Origin: Parasulfuritortus sp037439465
GTDB lineage: Bacteria > Pseudomonadota > Gammaproteobacteria > Burkholderiales > Thiobacillaceae
Assembly: GCA_037439465.1 (NCBI GenBank)
Contig: JBBIVX010000001.1
Span: 124,001-188,000, forward strand
DNA: 64,000 nucleotides
Direction: 5' to 3'
Below the pieces are notes generated by a model. The model was not told the DNA's origin. It worked only from the letters and a program-made list of their open reading frames with translations, and searched no databases. The position numbers and the translations under genes are program-made. Shown here one piece after another: positions 9,694-18,171 of this stretch (position 1 is its first letter; each line of letters opens with the position of its first letter).

Positions 9694-11286
9694 ATGGAAC
9701 AAAACGTCCCCCCCAACGAGTTGGCCCGCGAAGCGATCAAGCGTCTGGCGGCCCGCAAACTGCCGCCGACCCCGGAAAATTTCCGGCGGGCGTATCTTGA
9801 GGCCAGCGGCGTCGAGAGCCCTCAGGCCATCTGGCCGGAAGCCGTGCGCCTGCTGCTCGAACATTGGGAAAGATATCAGATCGGCCTCACCCAGGCGCGC
9901 AAAAGGGAGATGCTGGAGCGGGTGCTGATCAATTTTGCCAGCGACCCCGATCAGCTGGCCGGAAAATTGATCGGACTGGCCCGCTCCTGGGCGGAAGCGG
10001 GTGCTGCGGCCACGGCGCTGGAGGGTAATCTGCCGCCACTCCCCGGCGAGGCAGCGACGGGACAGCAATCCCCCGTCATGGCGGGCGACGCGCTGGCGGC
10101 CGGCAGCGGCCACCTGATCGTTGTCTGTCTCAACGAGCTGAGCGGCGGCTGTCGCGAGCGTTGGCCCGACCTGGCCGATCGCGCCGCGCGGCTGGCCCTC
10201 GCCCTGCTCCAGCACGGCGAAACGGCGGGCGAGTCCGATATCGCCGCCCTGGCCGGACTGTGGCGCGAAGTGCTGTTGCGGGCCGAGGGCGATCACGAAT
10301 TCCTGGTTGGCCTGAAACGCCTGCTGGCGCTGTTGTTCGCCAACATTGGTGAGTTGGTGTCGGAGGACGCCTGGCTCGCCGGGCAGATGGCCACCATGCA
10401 GGCCATGCTCTCCGACCAGTTGAATCAGCATGCGCTCTACCAGGCGGAAGAAAGTCTGAAAGACCTCGTGCTAAAGCAGAAACAGATCAAGGGCAGCATG
10501 AACGAGGCCAAGGAGAAGCTCAAACAGCTTATCTCCACATTCATCGCCCGGCTTGGCGAGATGTCCGACAGCACCGGCCAGTACAACGCCCGCATCAAGG
10601 GCTATGCCGTGCGCATCGCCCAGGCGGAGGACATCACGGGGTTGTCCGACGTCATCGATGGCCTGTCCACCGACATGTCGCGCATGGAAGAAGAAATGGT
10701 GCGCACCCATCGCGAACTGGTGGAGGCGAGGAACCACGCCCAGGAGGCGGAGGCACGCATCCATTCCCTGGAGCGGGAATTGGAGACGGTTTCCACCCTG
10801 GTGCGCGAGGATCAATTGACCGGCGCTCTTAATCGGCGTGGCCTGGATGATGCCTTCACCCGCGAGATTGCGCGCGCAGCCCGCATGGCGACGCCGTTCT
10901 CGGCGGCCATGCTCGACATCGATCATTTCAAACGACTGAACGACCAGCTCGGCCATCAAGTTGGCGATCAGGCCCTGACCCACCTCGCCAGGGTGATCCG
11001 CGACACCTTGCGGCCGACCGATTCCCTGGCGCGTTACGGTGGCGAGGAGTTTCTCATCCTGCTGCCAAACAGTGATATCGGGGAGGCGGAAAAGGTCATG
11101 CAACGGTTGCAGCGGGAGTTGACGAAACAGTATTTCCTGCATGACAACGAGCGCGTCCTCATCACCTTCAGCGCCGGGGTGGCGCAGTTGCAGCCGGGCG
11201 AGACCCAAACGGCGCTGATCACCCGCGCGGATGGCGCTATGTACCGGGCCAAGGCGGCGGGCCGCAACCGGGTCGAGCGGGGATGA
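9694..11286 (+). CDS. Diguanylate cyclase (GGDEF domain protein)
   Basis: A 530-residue protein without a signal peptide or membrane segment. The first 280 residues are helical and unassigned, residues 280-365 look coiled-coil, and the C-terminal 160 residues form a GGDEF domain beginning DQLTGALNRRGLDDAF. The active-site loop is GGEEF at 449-453, and the inhibitory I-site RPTD lies at 440-443, exactly five residues earlier. It should therefore make c-di-GMP from two GTP and be product-inhibited. It lies between divergent flgA and the flgB promoter, so a role in motility control is likely but inferred. The input signal is unknown. Confidence 0.92.
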   Translation: MEQNVPPNELAREAIKRLAARKLPPTPENFRRAYLEASGVESPQAIWPEAVRLLLEHWERYQIGLTQARKREMLERVLINFASDPDQLAGKLIGLARSWAEAGAAATALEGNLPPLPGEAATGQQSPVMAGDALAAGSGHLIVVCLNELSGGCRERWPDLADRAARLALALLQHGETAGESDIAALAGLWREVLLRAEGDHEFLVGLKRLLALLFANIGELVSEDAWLAGQMATMQAMLSDQLNQHALYQAEESLKDLVLKQKQIKGSMNEAKEKLKQLISTFIARLGEMSDSTGQYNARIKGYAVRIAQAEDITGLSDVIDGLSTDMSRMEEEMVRTHRELVEARNHAQEAEARIHSLERELETVSTLVREDQLTGALNRRGLDDAFTREIARAARMATPFSAAMLDIDHFKRLNDQLGHQVGDQALTHLARVIRDTLRPTDSLARYGGEEFLILLPNSDIGEAEKVMQRLQRELTKQYFLHDNERVLITFSAGVAQLQPGETQTALITRADGAMYRAKAAGRNRVERG

Positions 11287-11305
11287 TTGCCGCTTAGGCC
11301 GGCAA
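11287..11305 (+). terminator. Hairpin after the cyclase gene, possible terminator
   Basis: TTGCCG (11287-11292) pairs with CGGCAA (11300-11305) around a 7-base loop, starting immediately after the stop codon. No T-run follows, so termination strength is doubtful. The remaining gap to 11398 is AT-rich (11354-11375) and otherwise unremarkable. Confidence 0.35.
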
Positions 11306-11398
11306 ATATTGCCTGCTGTCTCCGTCTGTGGCGCACGTCTCGCCCAGTGCGTCAAATAAAAACAATATAAATCAACAAGTCATGGCGCTCTTTGGGCG

Positions 11399-11414
11399 TG
11401 GCATGGCTTTTGCT
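11399..11414 (+). promoter_or_regulatory. Sigma-54 promoter for the flgB operon
   Basis: TGGCATGGCTTTTGCT has the -24 GG and -12 GC separated by exactly 10 bases and matches TGGCAY-N5-TTGCW. Transcription would begin near 11425, 22 bases before the flgB ATG. Sigma-54 control of early flagellar genes with a FleQ/FlrC-type activator is established in polar flagellates such as Pseudomonas and Vibrio. Confidence 0.8.
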
Positions 11415-11446
11415 GGCCTGGACAGGAAGAATCCGGAACCCATGTC

Positions 11447-11854
11447 ATGCTGAGCAAGATCGACCAGGAATTGGCCTTCACCCAAACCGCCCTGAGCCTG
11501 CGTGCCCGTCGGCAGGAGATACTCGCCGCCAACCTGGCGAACTCCGATACTCCCAATTACAAGGCCCGCGATCTGGATTTTGCGGCCGCCCTCAGGACGG
11601 CCATGGGATCGGCGGGCGGCTTTGCGCTGGCGCGCACCTCCGCGCGCCATCTGCCGGCGGGTGGCGCCGCCGCCTTCACCGCCGATGCCCTCAAGTATCG
11701 CGCCAGCCTGCAGCCCAGCCTCGACGGCAACAGTGTCGATGTCGATGTGGAGCGCGCCCATTTCGCCGAGAACGGCCTGCATTACCAGTTTCTTCTCGCC
11801 CGTTTGAACGGCGAAGTGCAGAAGATGCGCACCGCCCTCACTGGAGATCGATGA
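11447..11854 (+). CDS. flgB: FlgB, proximal rod protein
   Basis: A 135-residue rod protein. It has the N-terminal flagellar motif RRQEILAANLANSDTPNYKA, with ANLAN and the P-x-Y turn typical of FlgB. The C-terminal helix ends LLARLNGEVQKMRTALTG, in the normal position for the axial D0 domain. FlgB forms the cell-proximal part of the rod, joining the MS ring to FlgC. It is the first gene of the operon behind a sigma-54-type promoter. Its stop overlaps the flgC start region (ATGATG at 11851-11856), so translation is coupled. Confidence 0.96.
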   Translation: MLSKIDQELAFTQTALSLRARRQEILAANLANSDTPNYKARDLDFAAALRTAMGSAGGFALARTSARHLPAGGAAAFTADALKYRASLQPSLDGNSVDVDVERAHFAENGLHYQFLLARLNGEVQKMRTALTGDR

Positions 11855-12264
11855 TGTCGCTGCACACCGTGTTCCATATCGCCGCCTCGGCACTCACCGC
11901 ACAGTCCATGCGGCTGAATGCCGTCGCCAGCAATCTGGCCAACGCCGATTCGGCACAGTCCTCGACCGGTGAGGGTTACAAGGCAAAACAGGTGCTGTTT
12001 CAGGCGACCCCCCTGGCCGCGTCGGCGCCCTGGGCCCAGGGCGTGCGCATGACCGGGGTGGTCGAGGATACGGCGCCGGGCCGGCTGGTGTATGACCCGC
12101 GCCACCCGCTTGCCGACGCCAGGGGCTATGTGACCTACCCCAACGTGGACGTGGTGGAGGAGATGGTGAACATGATCTCCGCCTCGCGTTCCTATCAGAC
12201 CAACGCCGAGGTCATGGCCACGGCCAAGGACCTGATGCAGAAGACGCTGGCATTGCTGCAATAA
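11854..12264 (+). CDS. flgC: FlgC, proximal rod protein
   Basis: A 136-residue rod protein beginning MSLHTVFHIAASALTAQS with the conserved VASNLANADS motif and the C-terminal VVEEMVNMISASRSYQTN signature. Two adjacent ATG codons (11851 and 11854) are possible; the GGAG at 11843 is better spaced for 11854. FlgC stacks with FlgB and FlgF in the proximal rod. The central part (VYDPRHPLADARGYVTYPNV) is the usual FlgC insert. It is followed after 14 bases by flgD. Confidence 0.96.
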   Translation: MSLHTVFHIAASALTAQSMRLNAVASNLANADSAQSSTGEGYKAKQVLFQATPLAASAPWAQGVRMTGVVEDTAPGRLVYDPRHPLADARGYVTYPNVDVVEEMVNMISASRSYQTNAEVMATAKDLMQKTLALLQ

Positions 12265-12278
12265 CCCAGGAGCAGGCT

Positions 12279-12950
12279 ATGACCGTTACCGCGGCACAAA
12301 ATGACAACGGCGCCCTTATCGCCAGCCTGAATACCGCTGGAACGGGCGGTCAGAGCGCGATTGGCGAAGTCAGCGACCGATTTCTCAAATTGCTGGTGAC
12401 GCAGTTGCAGAACCAGGATCCTATGAATCCCCTGGATAACGCCGAGATGACCTCGCAGTTGGCACAGATGTCCACGGTGGAAGGCATCAACAAGCTCGAC
12501 GATTCGTTGGCGATGTTGTTGCAGGGGTATCGCGTCAGTCAGAGCCTTCAGGCCGCCTCGCTGGTCGGGCACACGGTCCTGGCGGAGGGCGAAGTGCTCA
12601 CCCTGGCCGGGTCGGTGGCCGGTGGCGGTGTCGAACTCGGCGCGGCGGCGGACACGGTGCGGCTCAATATCCTCGATGGCGCCGGCCAGGTCGTGCGTAG
12701 TCTCGATCTGGGCGCGCAGGAGGCCGGTATCGTGCGATTTGGCTGGGATGGCCTGGATGACCGGGGCCAGCCGTTGGCGGATGGTTACTACGCGCTGCAT
12801 GTCGAAGCCAGCCGGGGCGGTCAGGCCGTGGCGGCTACCCCGCTGGCGTTGGCGAGCGTCTCCAGCGTGGTGTTCGAAAACGAGGCGATGCGGGTGGAAT
12901 TGGCTGGACTCACCCAGGTCGGCATCGGCCAGATCAAGCAAATTTACTGA
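12279..12950 (+). CDS. flgD: FlgD, hook-capping protein
   Basis: A 223-residue protein with the FlgD N-terminal signature FLKLLVTQLQNQDPMNPLDN followed by TSQLAQMSTVEGINKL. The C-terminal half has Ig-like and Tudor-like character (VRFGWDGLDDRGQPLADGYY). FlgD caps the growing hook and guides FlgE polymerisation, then is discarded. The N-terminus is also the export signal. It starts 14 bases after flgC and ends 12 bases before flgE within the same transcription unit. Confidence 0.95.
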   Translation: MTVTAAQNDNGALIASLNTAGTGGQSAIGEVSDRFLKLLVTQLQNQDPMNPLDNAEMTSQLAQMSTVEGINKLDDSLAMLLQGYRVSQSLQAASLVGHTVLAEGEVLTLAGSVAGGGVELGAAADTVRLNILDGAGQVVRSLDLGAQEAGIVRFGWDGLDDRGQPLADGYYALHVEASRGGQAVAATPLALASVSSVVFENEAMRVELAGLTQVGIGQIKQIY

Positions 12951-12962
12951 CGGAGAAGGCAC

Positions 12963-14219
12963 ATGAGCTTCCAGCAAGGTTTGAGCGGTCTCAACGGCGC
13001 GGCCAAGAATCTCGATGTCATCGGCAACAACATCGCCAACGTCTCCACGGTCGGCTTCAAGAACAGTCGGGCGGAGTTCGCCGATGTCTATGCCAATTCG
13101 CTCTACGGCATCGGCTCCCTCTATGGCACTGGTGGCGCCGAGGTCGGTATCGGCGCCCACATCGTCGGGGTTGCCCAGCAGTTCACCCAAGGCAACATCA
13201 CCATCACCAATAACCCACTGGATGTGGCCATCAATGGCGACGGTTTCTTCCGGCTGTCGGATGGCGGCGCCGTGAGCTATTCACGCAACGGTCAGTTCCA
13301 TCTCGATAAAGACGGCTACCTGGTGACCAATACCGGCATCAATGTGACCGGCTACACCAGTCTCACCCTTGACCCGATCACCAACCAGGTCACCGGCGCG
13401 GCCAATCTCGGCAATATCCAGATTGACCTCAACGACCTCGACCCCAGGGCCACCGCCGATCTCTCCATGGTGCTCAACCTGGATTCCCAGGCCGCGGTCA
13501 CCGGCCCCTTTATGGCAACCGATCCCAGCACCTACAACTACTCCACCACAGCCACGGTCTATGACAGCCTGGGCGGCAGCCATTCGCTCACTTTTTATTT
13601 CACCAAGTCCGCCGCCAACACCTGGAGCGTGAATGCCACCATCGACGACGTCGCCAATGCCCTGACGCCGGCCAACAGCCCCTTGACCTTCGACACGGCC
13701 GGCGCTATTGCCACCGGCCAGACGGCGACGCTGACCGCTCCGGCCGCCTGGTCCACCGCGCTGGGTATCGATCCCGTGGCCATCAACCTTGATTTCACTA
13801 CCGGCACCACCCAGTTCGCCGGTAGCTCCGGCGTCAGCGCCATCAGCCAGAACGGCTATACCCGTGGCCGCGTGGTCGGGGTGAGCATCGATGCCGACGG
13901 CATTGTCTCGGGACGTTACACCAATGGTCTCAGCCGGCCGCTGCAGCAACTGGTGCTGTCCAGTTTTCGTAACCCCAATGCCCTGGTCCCGCTCGGCAAC
14001 AACCAGTGGGCGGCCTCCGGCGAATCCGGAGCCGAGGTGTTGAACGCGCCGGGTGATGGCGTCGCCGGCGTGGTGCAGGCCGGGGCTACCGAGGATGCCA
14101 ACGTCGATCTCACCGCCGAACTGGTCAACCTCATCGTTGCGCAACGGCTATATCAGGCCAATGCCCAGACCATACGGGCCCAGGATCAGGTACTGCAGAC
14201 CCTGGTCAACCTGCGCTGA
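12963..14219 (+). CDS. flgE: FlgE, flagellar hook protein
   Basis: A 418-residue hook subunit with the start MSFQQGLSGLNGAAKNLDVI, IGNNIANVSTVGFKNS, and the domain signature NPLDVAINGDGFFRLSDGG. The C-terminal D0 segment ends LIVAQRLYQANAQTIRAQDQ. Length is normal for FlgE. The hook is the universal joint between rod and filament. An AGAAGG ribosome site (12954-12959) precedes the ATG closely. No oddities were seen. Confidence 0.96.
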   Translation: MSFQQGLSGLNGAAKNLDVIGNNIANVSTVGFKNSRAEFADVYANSLYGIGSLYGTGGAEVGIGAHIVGVAQQFTQGNITITNNPLDVAINGDGFFRLSDGGAVSYSRNGQFHLDKDGYLVTNTGINVTGYTSLTLDPITNQVTGAANLGNIQIDLNDLDPRATADLSMVLNLDSQAAVTGPFMATDPSTYNYSTTATVYDSLGGSHSLTFYFTKSAANTWSVNATIDDVANALTPANSPLTFDTAGAIATGQTATLTAPAAWSTALGIDPVAINLDFTTGTTQFAGSSGVSAISQNGYTRGRVVGVSIDADGIVSGRYTNGLSRPLQQLVLSSFRNPNALVPLGNNQWAASGESGAEVLNAPGDGVAGVVQAGATEDANVDLTAELVNLIVAQRLYQANAQTIRAQDQVLQTLVNLR

Positions 14220-14250
14220 TCCAGGGCGCCGCTAGAGGACTGGAGCCAGG

Positions 14251-14991
14251 ATGGATCGTGTCATCTATATCGCTATGACCGGGGCGCGCGAGCTGGCTCG
14301 CCAGCAGGCCGCCGTCGCTCACAATCTGGCCAATGTCTCCACCTCTGGCTTCAAGGCGGAACTCGATGTCTTCCGTGCCCTGCCGGTACAGGGGGAGGGG
14401 GCGGAGACGCGCGCCTTCGTGCTGGCGACGACGCCGACCGCCGACTTCAACGCGGGCGCTCTGCAAAATACCGGCGGCGCTCTCGACGTCGCGGTGCGCG
14501 GGGAGGGCTGGCTGGCAGTACAGGGGGCGGATGGTCAGGAGGCCTATACCCGTATGGGTCAACTCCAGATCGACCGCAACGGCCTGCTGCAAACTGCCGC
14601 CGGCTTCAAGGTGCTCGGGGATAATGGTCCCATCAGCATCGCACCCGATCAGGAGGTCGCCATCGCCAAGGACGGCACCGTATCGACCTTGCCGCCGGGT
14701 GAGAATCGCAATGCCGTGGCCATTGCCGGCCGCATCAAGCTCGTCAACCCCCCGCCCGCCAGCCTCAGCCGAGGCGAGGATGGACTGTTCCGCCAGAACG
14801 ACGGTCAGGTCGCACCGGGGGATGCCGGCGTCACCCTGGCAGTGGGTAGTCTGGAGACCAGCAACGTCGACCCGGCCGAATCGCTGGTCAAGATGATCAG
14901 CCTGGCGCGGCAGTTCGAGACGCAGATGCGGGTACTGCGTGCCGCCGAGGAAAACCACAAGGCCGGCGACAAGATACTCGCTAGCGCCTGA
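14251..14991 (+). CDS. flgF: FlgF, proximal rod protein
   Basis: A 246-residue rod protein starting MDRVIYIAMTGARELARQQA, typical of FlgF, with AHNLANVSTSGFKAELDVFR and the mid-protein signature LDVAVRGEGWLAVQG. The C-terminus has ESLVKMISLARQFETQMRVL. It forms the proximal rod next to FlgB and FlgC. Spacing to flgE (31 bases) and flgG (25 bases) keeps it in the operon. GAGGACTGGAGCC before the ATG supplies the ribosome site. Confidence 0.96.
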   Translation: MDRVIYIAMTGARELARQQAAVAHNLANVSTSGFKAELDVFRALPVQGEGAETRAFVLATTPTADFNAGALQNTGGALDVAVRGEGWLAVQGADGQEAYTRMGQLQIDRNGLLQTAAGFKVLGDNGPISIAPDQEVAIAKDGTVSTLPPGENRNAVAIAGRIKLVNPPPASLSRGEDGLFRQNDGQVAPGDAGVTLAVGSLETSNVDPAESLVKMISLARQFETQMRVLRAAEENHKAGDKILASA

Positions 14992-15016
14992 ATAGCTTTT
15001 TGTAAGGGAACCGACC

Positions 15017-15799
15017 ATGTTTCGTGCACTGCATATCGCCCGTACCGGCCTCGATGCCCAGCAGACGCAACTCGATGTGATCTCCAACAACCTAGCCAAT
15101 GTCAGCACCACCGGTTTCAAGAAGGCCCGCGCGGTGTTCGAGGACCTGCTCTATCAGGTTATCCGCCAGCCCGGCGCCCAGTCATCGCAGCAGACCCAGT
15201 TGCCCAGTGGTTTTCAGCTTGGCGTAGGGGTACGCAGCGTGGCCACCGAGCGCCTCCACACCCAGGGCAGTTTGCAGCAGACCGGCAATGTGCTCGACAT
15301 GGCCATCAATGGCCGTGGCTTTTTCCAGATATTGATGCCGGACGGCAGCACCGCCTACACCCGCGACGGCTCCTTTCAGATGGACAGCCAGGGGGTGTTG
15401 GTGACCGCCAGCGGTTATGCGGTGCAACCCGGCATCACCTTCCCGACTGACGCCCAGGTGATTACCGTCGCCCGTGACGGCACGGTCTCCGTGACCCAGC
15501 CGGGCAATGCCACGCCGACTACCCTGGGTCAATTGCAACTGGCCACTTTCGTCAACCCGACCGGGCTGCAAAGCCTGGGCGAGAACCTGTTCGGCGAGAC
15601 CGCCGCCTCCGGCACGCCACAGGTCGGCAATCCGGGTGAGAACGGCGTCGGTGTGCTCAACCAGAATTTCGTCGAGACCTCCAACGTCAACGTGGCGGAG
15701 GAACTGGTCAACATGATCGTGGCGCAGCGTGCCTTCGAATTGAATTCACGCGCCATCACCACTTCCGACCAGATGCTTCAGCGACTGACCCAGATATGA
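15017..15799 (+). CDS. flgG: FlgG, distal rod protein
   Basis: A 260-residue distal rod protein beginning MFRALHIARTGLDAQQTQLD, with ISNNLANVSTTGFKKARAVF and the FlgG signature NVLDMAINGRGFFQILMPDG. The C-terminal part ends VNMIVAQRAFELNSRAITTS. FlgG forms the distal rod passing through the P and L rings. AAGGGAACC before the ATG is the likely ribosome site. It is the last gene of the first block; a palindrome and a second promoter follow before flgH. Confidence 0.97.
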   Translation: MFRALHIARTGLDAQQTQLDVISNNLANVSTTGFKKARAVFEDLLYQVIRQPGAQSSQQTQLPSGFQLGVGVRSVATERLHTQGSLQQTGNVLDMAINGRGFFQILMPDGSTAYTRDGSFQMDSQGVLVTASGYAVQPGITFPTDAQVITVARDGTVSVTQPGNATPTTLGQLQLATFVNPTGLQSLGENLFGETAASGTPQVGNPGENGVGVLNQNFVETSNVNVAEELVNMIVAQRAFELNSRAITTSDQMLQRLTQI

Positions 15800-15818
15800 G
15801 GCGGCAATAATTGCCGCC
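15800..15818 (+). repeat. Perfect 19-base palindrome after flgG
   Basis: GGCGGCAAT, a central A, then ATTGCCGCC gives a nine-pair inverted repeat directly after the flgG stop. It could be a weak terminator, an RNA-processing hairpin, or a protein site. No T-run follows. The rest of the gap to flgH holds the sigma-54 site and nothing else I recognise. Confidence 0.55.
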
Positions 15819-15891
15819 CGACCGGGTCAGGAGGGAGATAGAAAAAGGCCTTGAGGGGCATGGAATGGCGCTTCGGGTCTATTCGAATAGT

Positions 15892-15907
15892 TGGCACGAA
15901 CCTTGCA
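15892..15907 (+). promoter_or_regulatory. Sigma-54 promoter for flgHIJ
   Basis: TGGCACGAACCTTGCA is a perfect match to TGGCAC-N5-TTGCA with GG and GC ten bases apart. Transcription would start near 15918, about 40 bases before the flgH ATG. It gives the ring genes their own promoter inside the cluster. Confidence 0.85.
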
Positions 15908-15956
15908 GGTGCAAAGACGACATGACCAGAAGTGTCCGTTTGGCGGGCATGCAACC

Positions 15957-16628
15957 ATGACAATACCCGTACGTTTTCTGCTCTCTAGCGCGGCCCTGCT
16001 GGCTGGCTGCAGCGTCACCCCTTCCACCCGCATCACGCAGCCGCTCACGGCCACGCCGCCGGCGCGTTTGGCCAGCCAGGAGAACAACGGCGCCATTTTT
16101 CAGCCGCGCCAGGGTCTGGCCCTGTTCGAAGATCGCCGCGCCCGCCAAGTGGGCGACATCCTTACCGTCAGACTGGTGGAAAAGACCGAGGCCAAGCGCA
16201 AGTCGGAGACCAAGGAGGATCGTAAGGCCAATGCCGACATCAGTGTCCCGTCGCCGACGCTGCTCGGGCACCGCGGCGTGACTGGCGGCACAACCGCCTG
16301 GGCGCCGCAGTCCACGAACAAGCAGGAATTCAAGGACGACGAGACCAACAGCAACAGCGTCAGCGGCGCTATCACCGTCACCGTGGTGGAGGTGCTGGAG
16401 AACGGCAATCTGGTGGTGGCAGGAGAGAAACAGGTGGCCGTCAACAATGATACCGAATATCTCCGCCTGTCAGGGGTAGCCAGTCCGCACGACATCAACC
16501 GCGAGGGCAGCATTGATTCCACCCGGCTCGCCAACGTCAAGTTCGAATCGAAGAACGCGCAATCGCTGGACGGCTCGCAGTTCGCCAGCATGATGGCCCG
16601 CTTTTTCCTGACCGTGCTGCCTTTCTGA
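15957..16628 (+). CDS. flgH: FlgH, L-ring lipoprotein
   Basis: A 223-residue outer-membrane lipoprotein. The start MTIPVRFLLSSAALLAGC gives a lipobox LAGC with the acylated Cys18; an ATG 22 codons upstream would bury this and lies within the sigma-54 site region. The FlgH signature VGDILTVRLVEKTEAKRKSE and the C-terminal LANVKFESKNAQSLDGSQFA are present. FlgH forms the L ring, the outer-membrane bushing for the rod. flgI follows after 9 bases. Confidence 0.95.
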   Translation: MTIPVRFLLSSAALLAGCSVTPSTRITQPLTATPPARLASQENNGAIFQPRQGLALFEDRRARQVGDILTVRLVEKTEAKRKSETKEDRKANADISVPSPTLLGHRGVTGGTTAWAPQSTNKQEFKDDETNSNSVSGAITVTVVEVLENGNLVVAGEKQVAVNNDTEYLRLSGVASPHDINREGSIDSTRLANVKFESKNAQSLDGSQFASMMARFFLTVLPF

Positions 16629-16637
16629 GAAAACAGG

Positions 16638-17762
16638 ATGAACCGAACAGCACAGATCCTCTTTCGCTTGACCCGACTGGCTGGATGGTTGGGCCTTTGC
16701 CTGCTGGCAGGGCTGGCCGCGCCGGCCGGGGCCGAACGCCTCAAGGATATTGCCAACATCGATGGCGTGCGCCCCAATCAACTGGTCGGCTATGGCGTGG
16801 TGGTGGGTCTTGACGGTACCGGCGCCAGCAGCCGTTTCGCCCAGCAAAGCCTCATCTCCATGCTGGGCCAGCTTGGTGTGAACCTGCCGCCGGCTGAAGG
16901 ACTTTCCCTAAAGAATGTCTCGGCGGTCATGCTCACCGCCACGCTGCCACCTTTCGCCCGCCCTGGTCAGCAGATCGACGTCACCGTGTCCGCCTTGGAC
17001 AACGCCAAAAGTCTGCGCGGCGGCACCCTGCTGCTTTCGCCCCTCAAGGGCGGCGACGGCCAGGTCTACGCCATGGCCCAGGGGAATGTGCTGGTGGGCG
17101 GCGCCGGCGCCTCGGCCGGCGGCTCCAGCCAGCAGGTGAATCATCTGGCGGCAGGACGCATACCGACTGGCGCCACGGTGGAACGGGCTGTGCCTACCCG
17201 CCTCGGCCAAGGCGACTTCATCCAGATCGAACTCAAGGAAACCGATTTCACTACCGTGAGCCGGGTGGCCGAGGCCGTCGACCGGACCTTTGGCCCGGGT
17301 TTCGCCCTGCCGCTCGATGGCCGCCTGATTCAGGTGAAGGCCCCGGTGGAGGCGGGTAAACGGGTGGTCTTCCTGGCGCAACTGGAAAACGTCAACCTCG
17401 ATCCCGGCCGGCCCACACCCCGGGTGATCCTGAACGCCCGTACCGGCTCCATCGTCATGAACCAGTTGGTCAGTGTCGACAAATGCGCCATCGCCCACGG
17501 GAATCTTTCAGTGACCATCACCAGTGAGGCGCAGGTGAGCCAGCCGGGGGCGCTCTCCGGCGGGCGCACCGTGGTCACCGAGAAGGCCGACGTGCGGGTC
17601 AAGAGTGATAAGGGCGAGCTGGTGGTGGTGCCAACCGCCGCCACCCTCAACGATGTGGTCAAGGCCCTCAACGCCGTGGGGGCGACGCCGCAGGACCTGC
17701 TCGCCATCCTCCAGGCGATGAAGGCGGCGGGTGCCCTCAAGGCCGAACTGGAGATCATCTGA
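16638..17762 (+). CDS. flgI: FlgI, P-ring protein
   Basis: A 374-residue periplasmic protein with a signal peptide ending APAGA, then ERLKDIANIDGVRPNQLVGY, the FlgI signature. LVVVPTAATLNDVVKALNAV and DLLAILQAMKAAGALKAELE at the C-terminus also match. It polymerises into the P ring in the peptidoglycan layer, helped by FlgA. Its stop overlaps flgJ (TGATG at 17760-17764). Length and motifs are complete. Confidence 0.96.
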   Translation: MNRTAQILFRLTRLAGWLGLCLLAGLAAPAGAERLKDIANIDGVRPNQLVGYGVVVGLDGTGASSRFAQQSLISMLGQLGVNLPPAEGLSLKNVSAVMLTATLPPFARPGQQIDVTVSALDNAKSLRGGTLLLSPLKGGDGQVYAMAQGNVLVGGAGASAGGSSQQVNHLAAGRIPTGATVERAVPTRLGQGDFIQIELKETDFTTVSRVAEAVDRTFGPGFALPLDGRLIQVKAPVEAGKRVVFLAQLENVNLDPGRPTPRVILNARTGSIVMNQLVSVDKCAIAHGNLSVTITSEAQVSQPGALSGGRTVVTEKADVRVKSDKGELVVVPTAATLNDVVKALNAVGATPQDLLAILQAMKAAGALKAELEII

Positions 17763-18139
17763 TGCCGGCTGTCGCCACGCTTTCCGACCGCCTGGCCGTC
17801 GATGTCAACAGCGCCCAGGCCCTGCGTGCCCAGGCACGCGCCGGTGACCCGGAGACCCTCAAGGCGGCGGCCCGGCAGTTCGAGGCCATGTTCGTGCAAA
17901 TCATGCTGAAGACCATGCGCGCCACCCATTTCAGCACAGAGGCCGATCCTTATGCCGACAGCGCCGGTCTAAAGCTGTACCAGGAGCTGCTCGACCAGCA
18001 GTGGTCGCAGCAGCTGGCGGCCGGTCGGGGATTGGGTTTGGCCGACATGATCGTCGGCCGGCTCGGGGTGGAGGCGGCAGGTCAAGGCCCACTTGACGAA
18101 GCGGCCGTGGCGACGGGCCTTGCCGCTGATCAGTCATAG
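17762..18139 (+). CDS. flgJ: FlgJ, rod-binding domain only
   Basis: A 125-residue protein containing the Rod-binding domain (AARQFEAMFVQIMLKTMRAT, then DSAGLKLYQELLDQQWSQQL). The C-terminal glucosaminidase domain found in the roughly 300-residue FlgJ of enterics and many betaproteobacteria is absent; the frame ends cleanly at TAG. FlgJ scaffolds rod assembly. The muramidase role must then be supplied by another hydrolase, as in bacteria with single-domain FlgJ. It is coupled to flgI, and a sigma-28-type promoter follows its stop. Confidence 0.92.
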   Translation: MPAVATLSDRLAVDVNSAQALRAQARAGDPETLKAAARQFEAMFVQIMLKTMRATHFSTEADPYADSAGLKLYQELLDQQWSQQLAAGRGLGLADMIVGRLGVEAAGQGPLDEAAVATGLAADQS

Positions 18140-18144
18140 GAGGC

Positions 18145-18171
18145 TAAAGAATGCGCGCGGGCGGCCGTTAT
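18145..18171 (+). promoter_or_regulatory. Sigma-28 (FliA) promoter for flgKL
   Basis: TAAAG (18145-18149), 14 bases, then GCCGTTAT (18164-18171): one mismatch to the FliA -10 element and full match at -35. Transcription would start near 18178, about 20 bases before the flgK ATG, placing flgKL in the late class. Confidence 0.75.
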
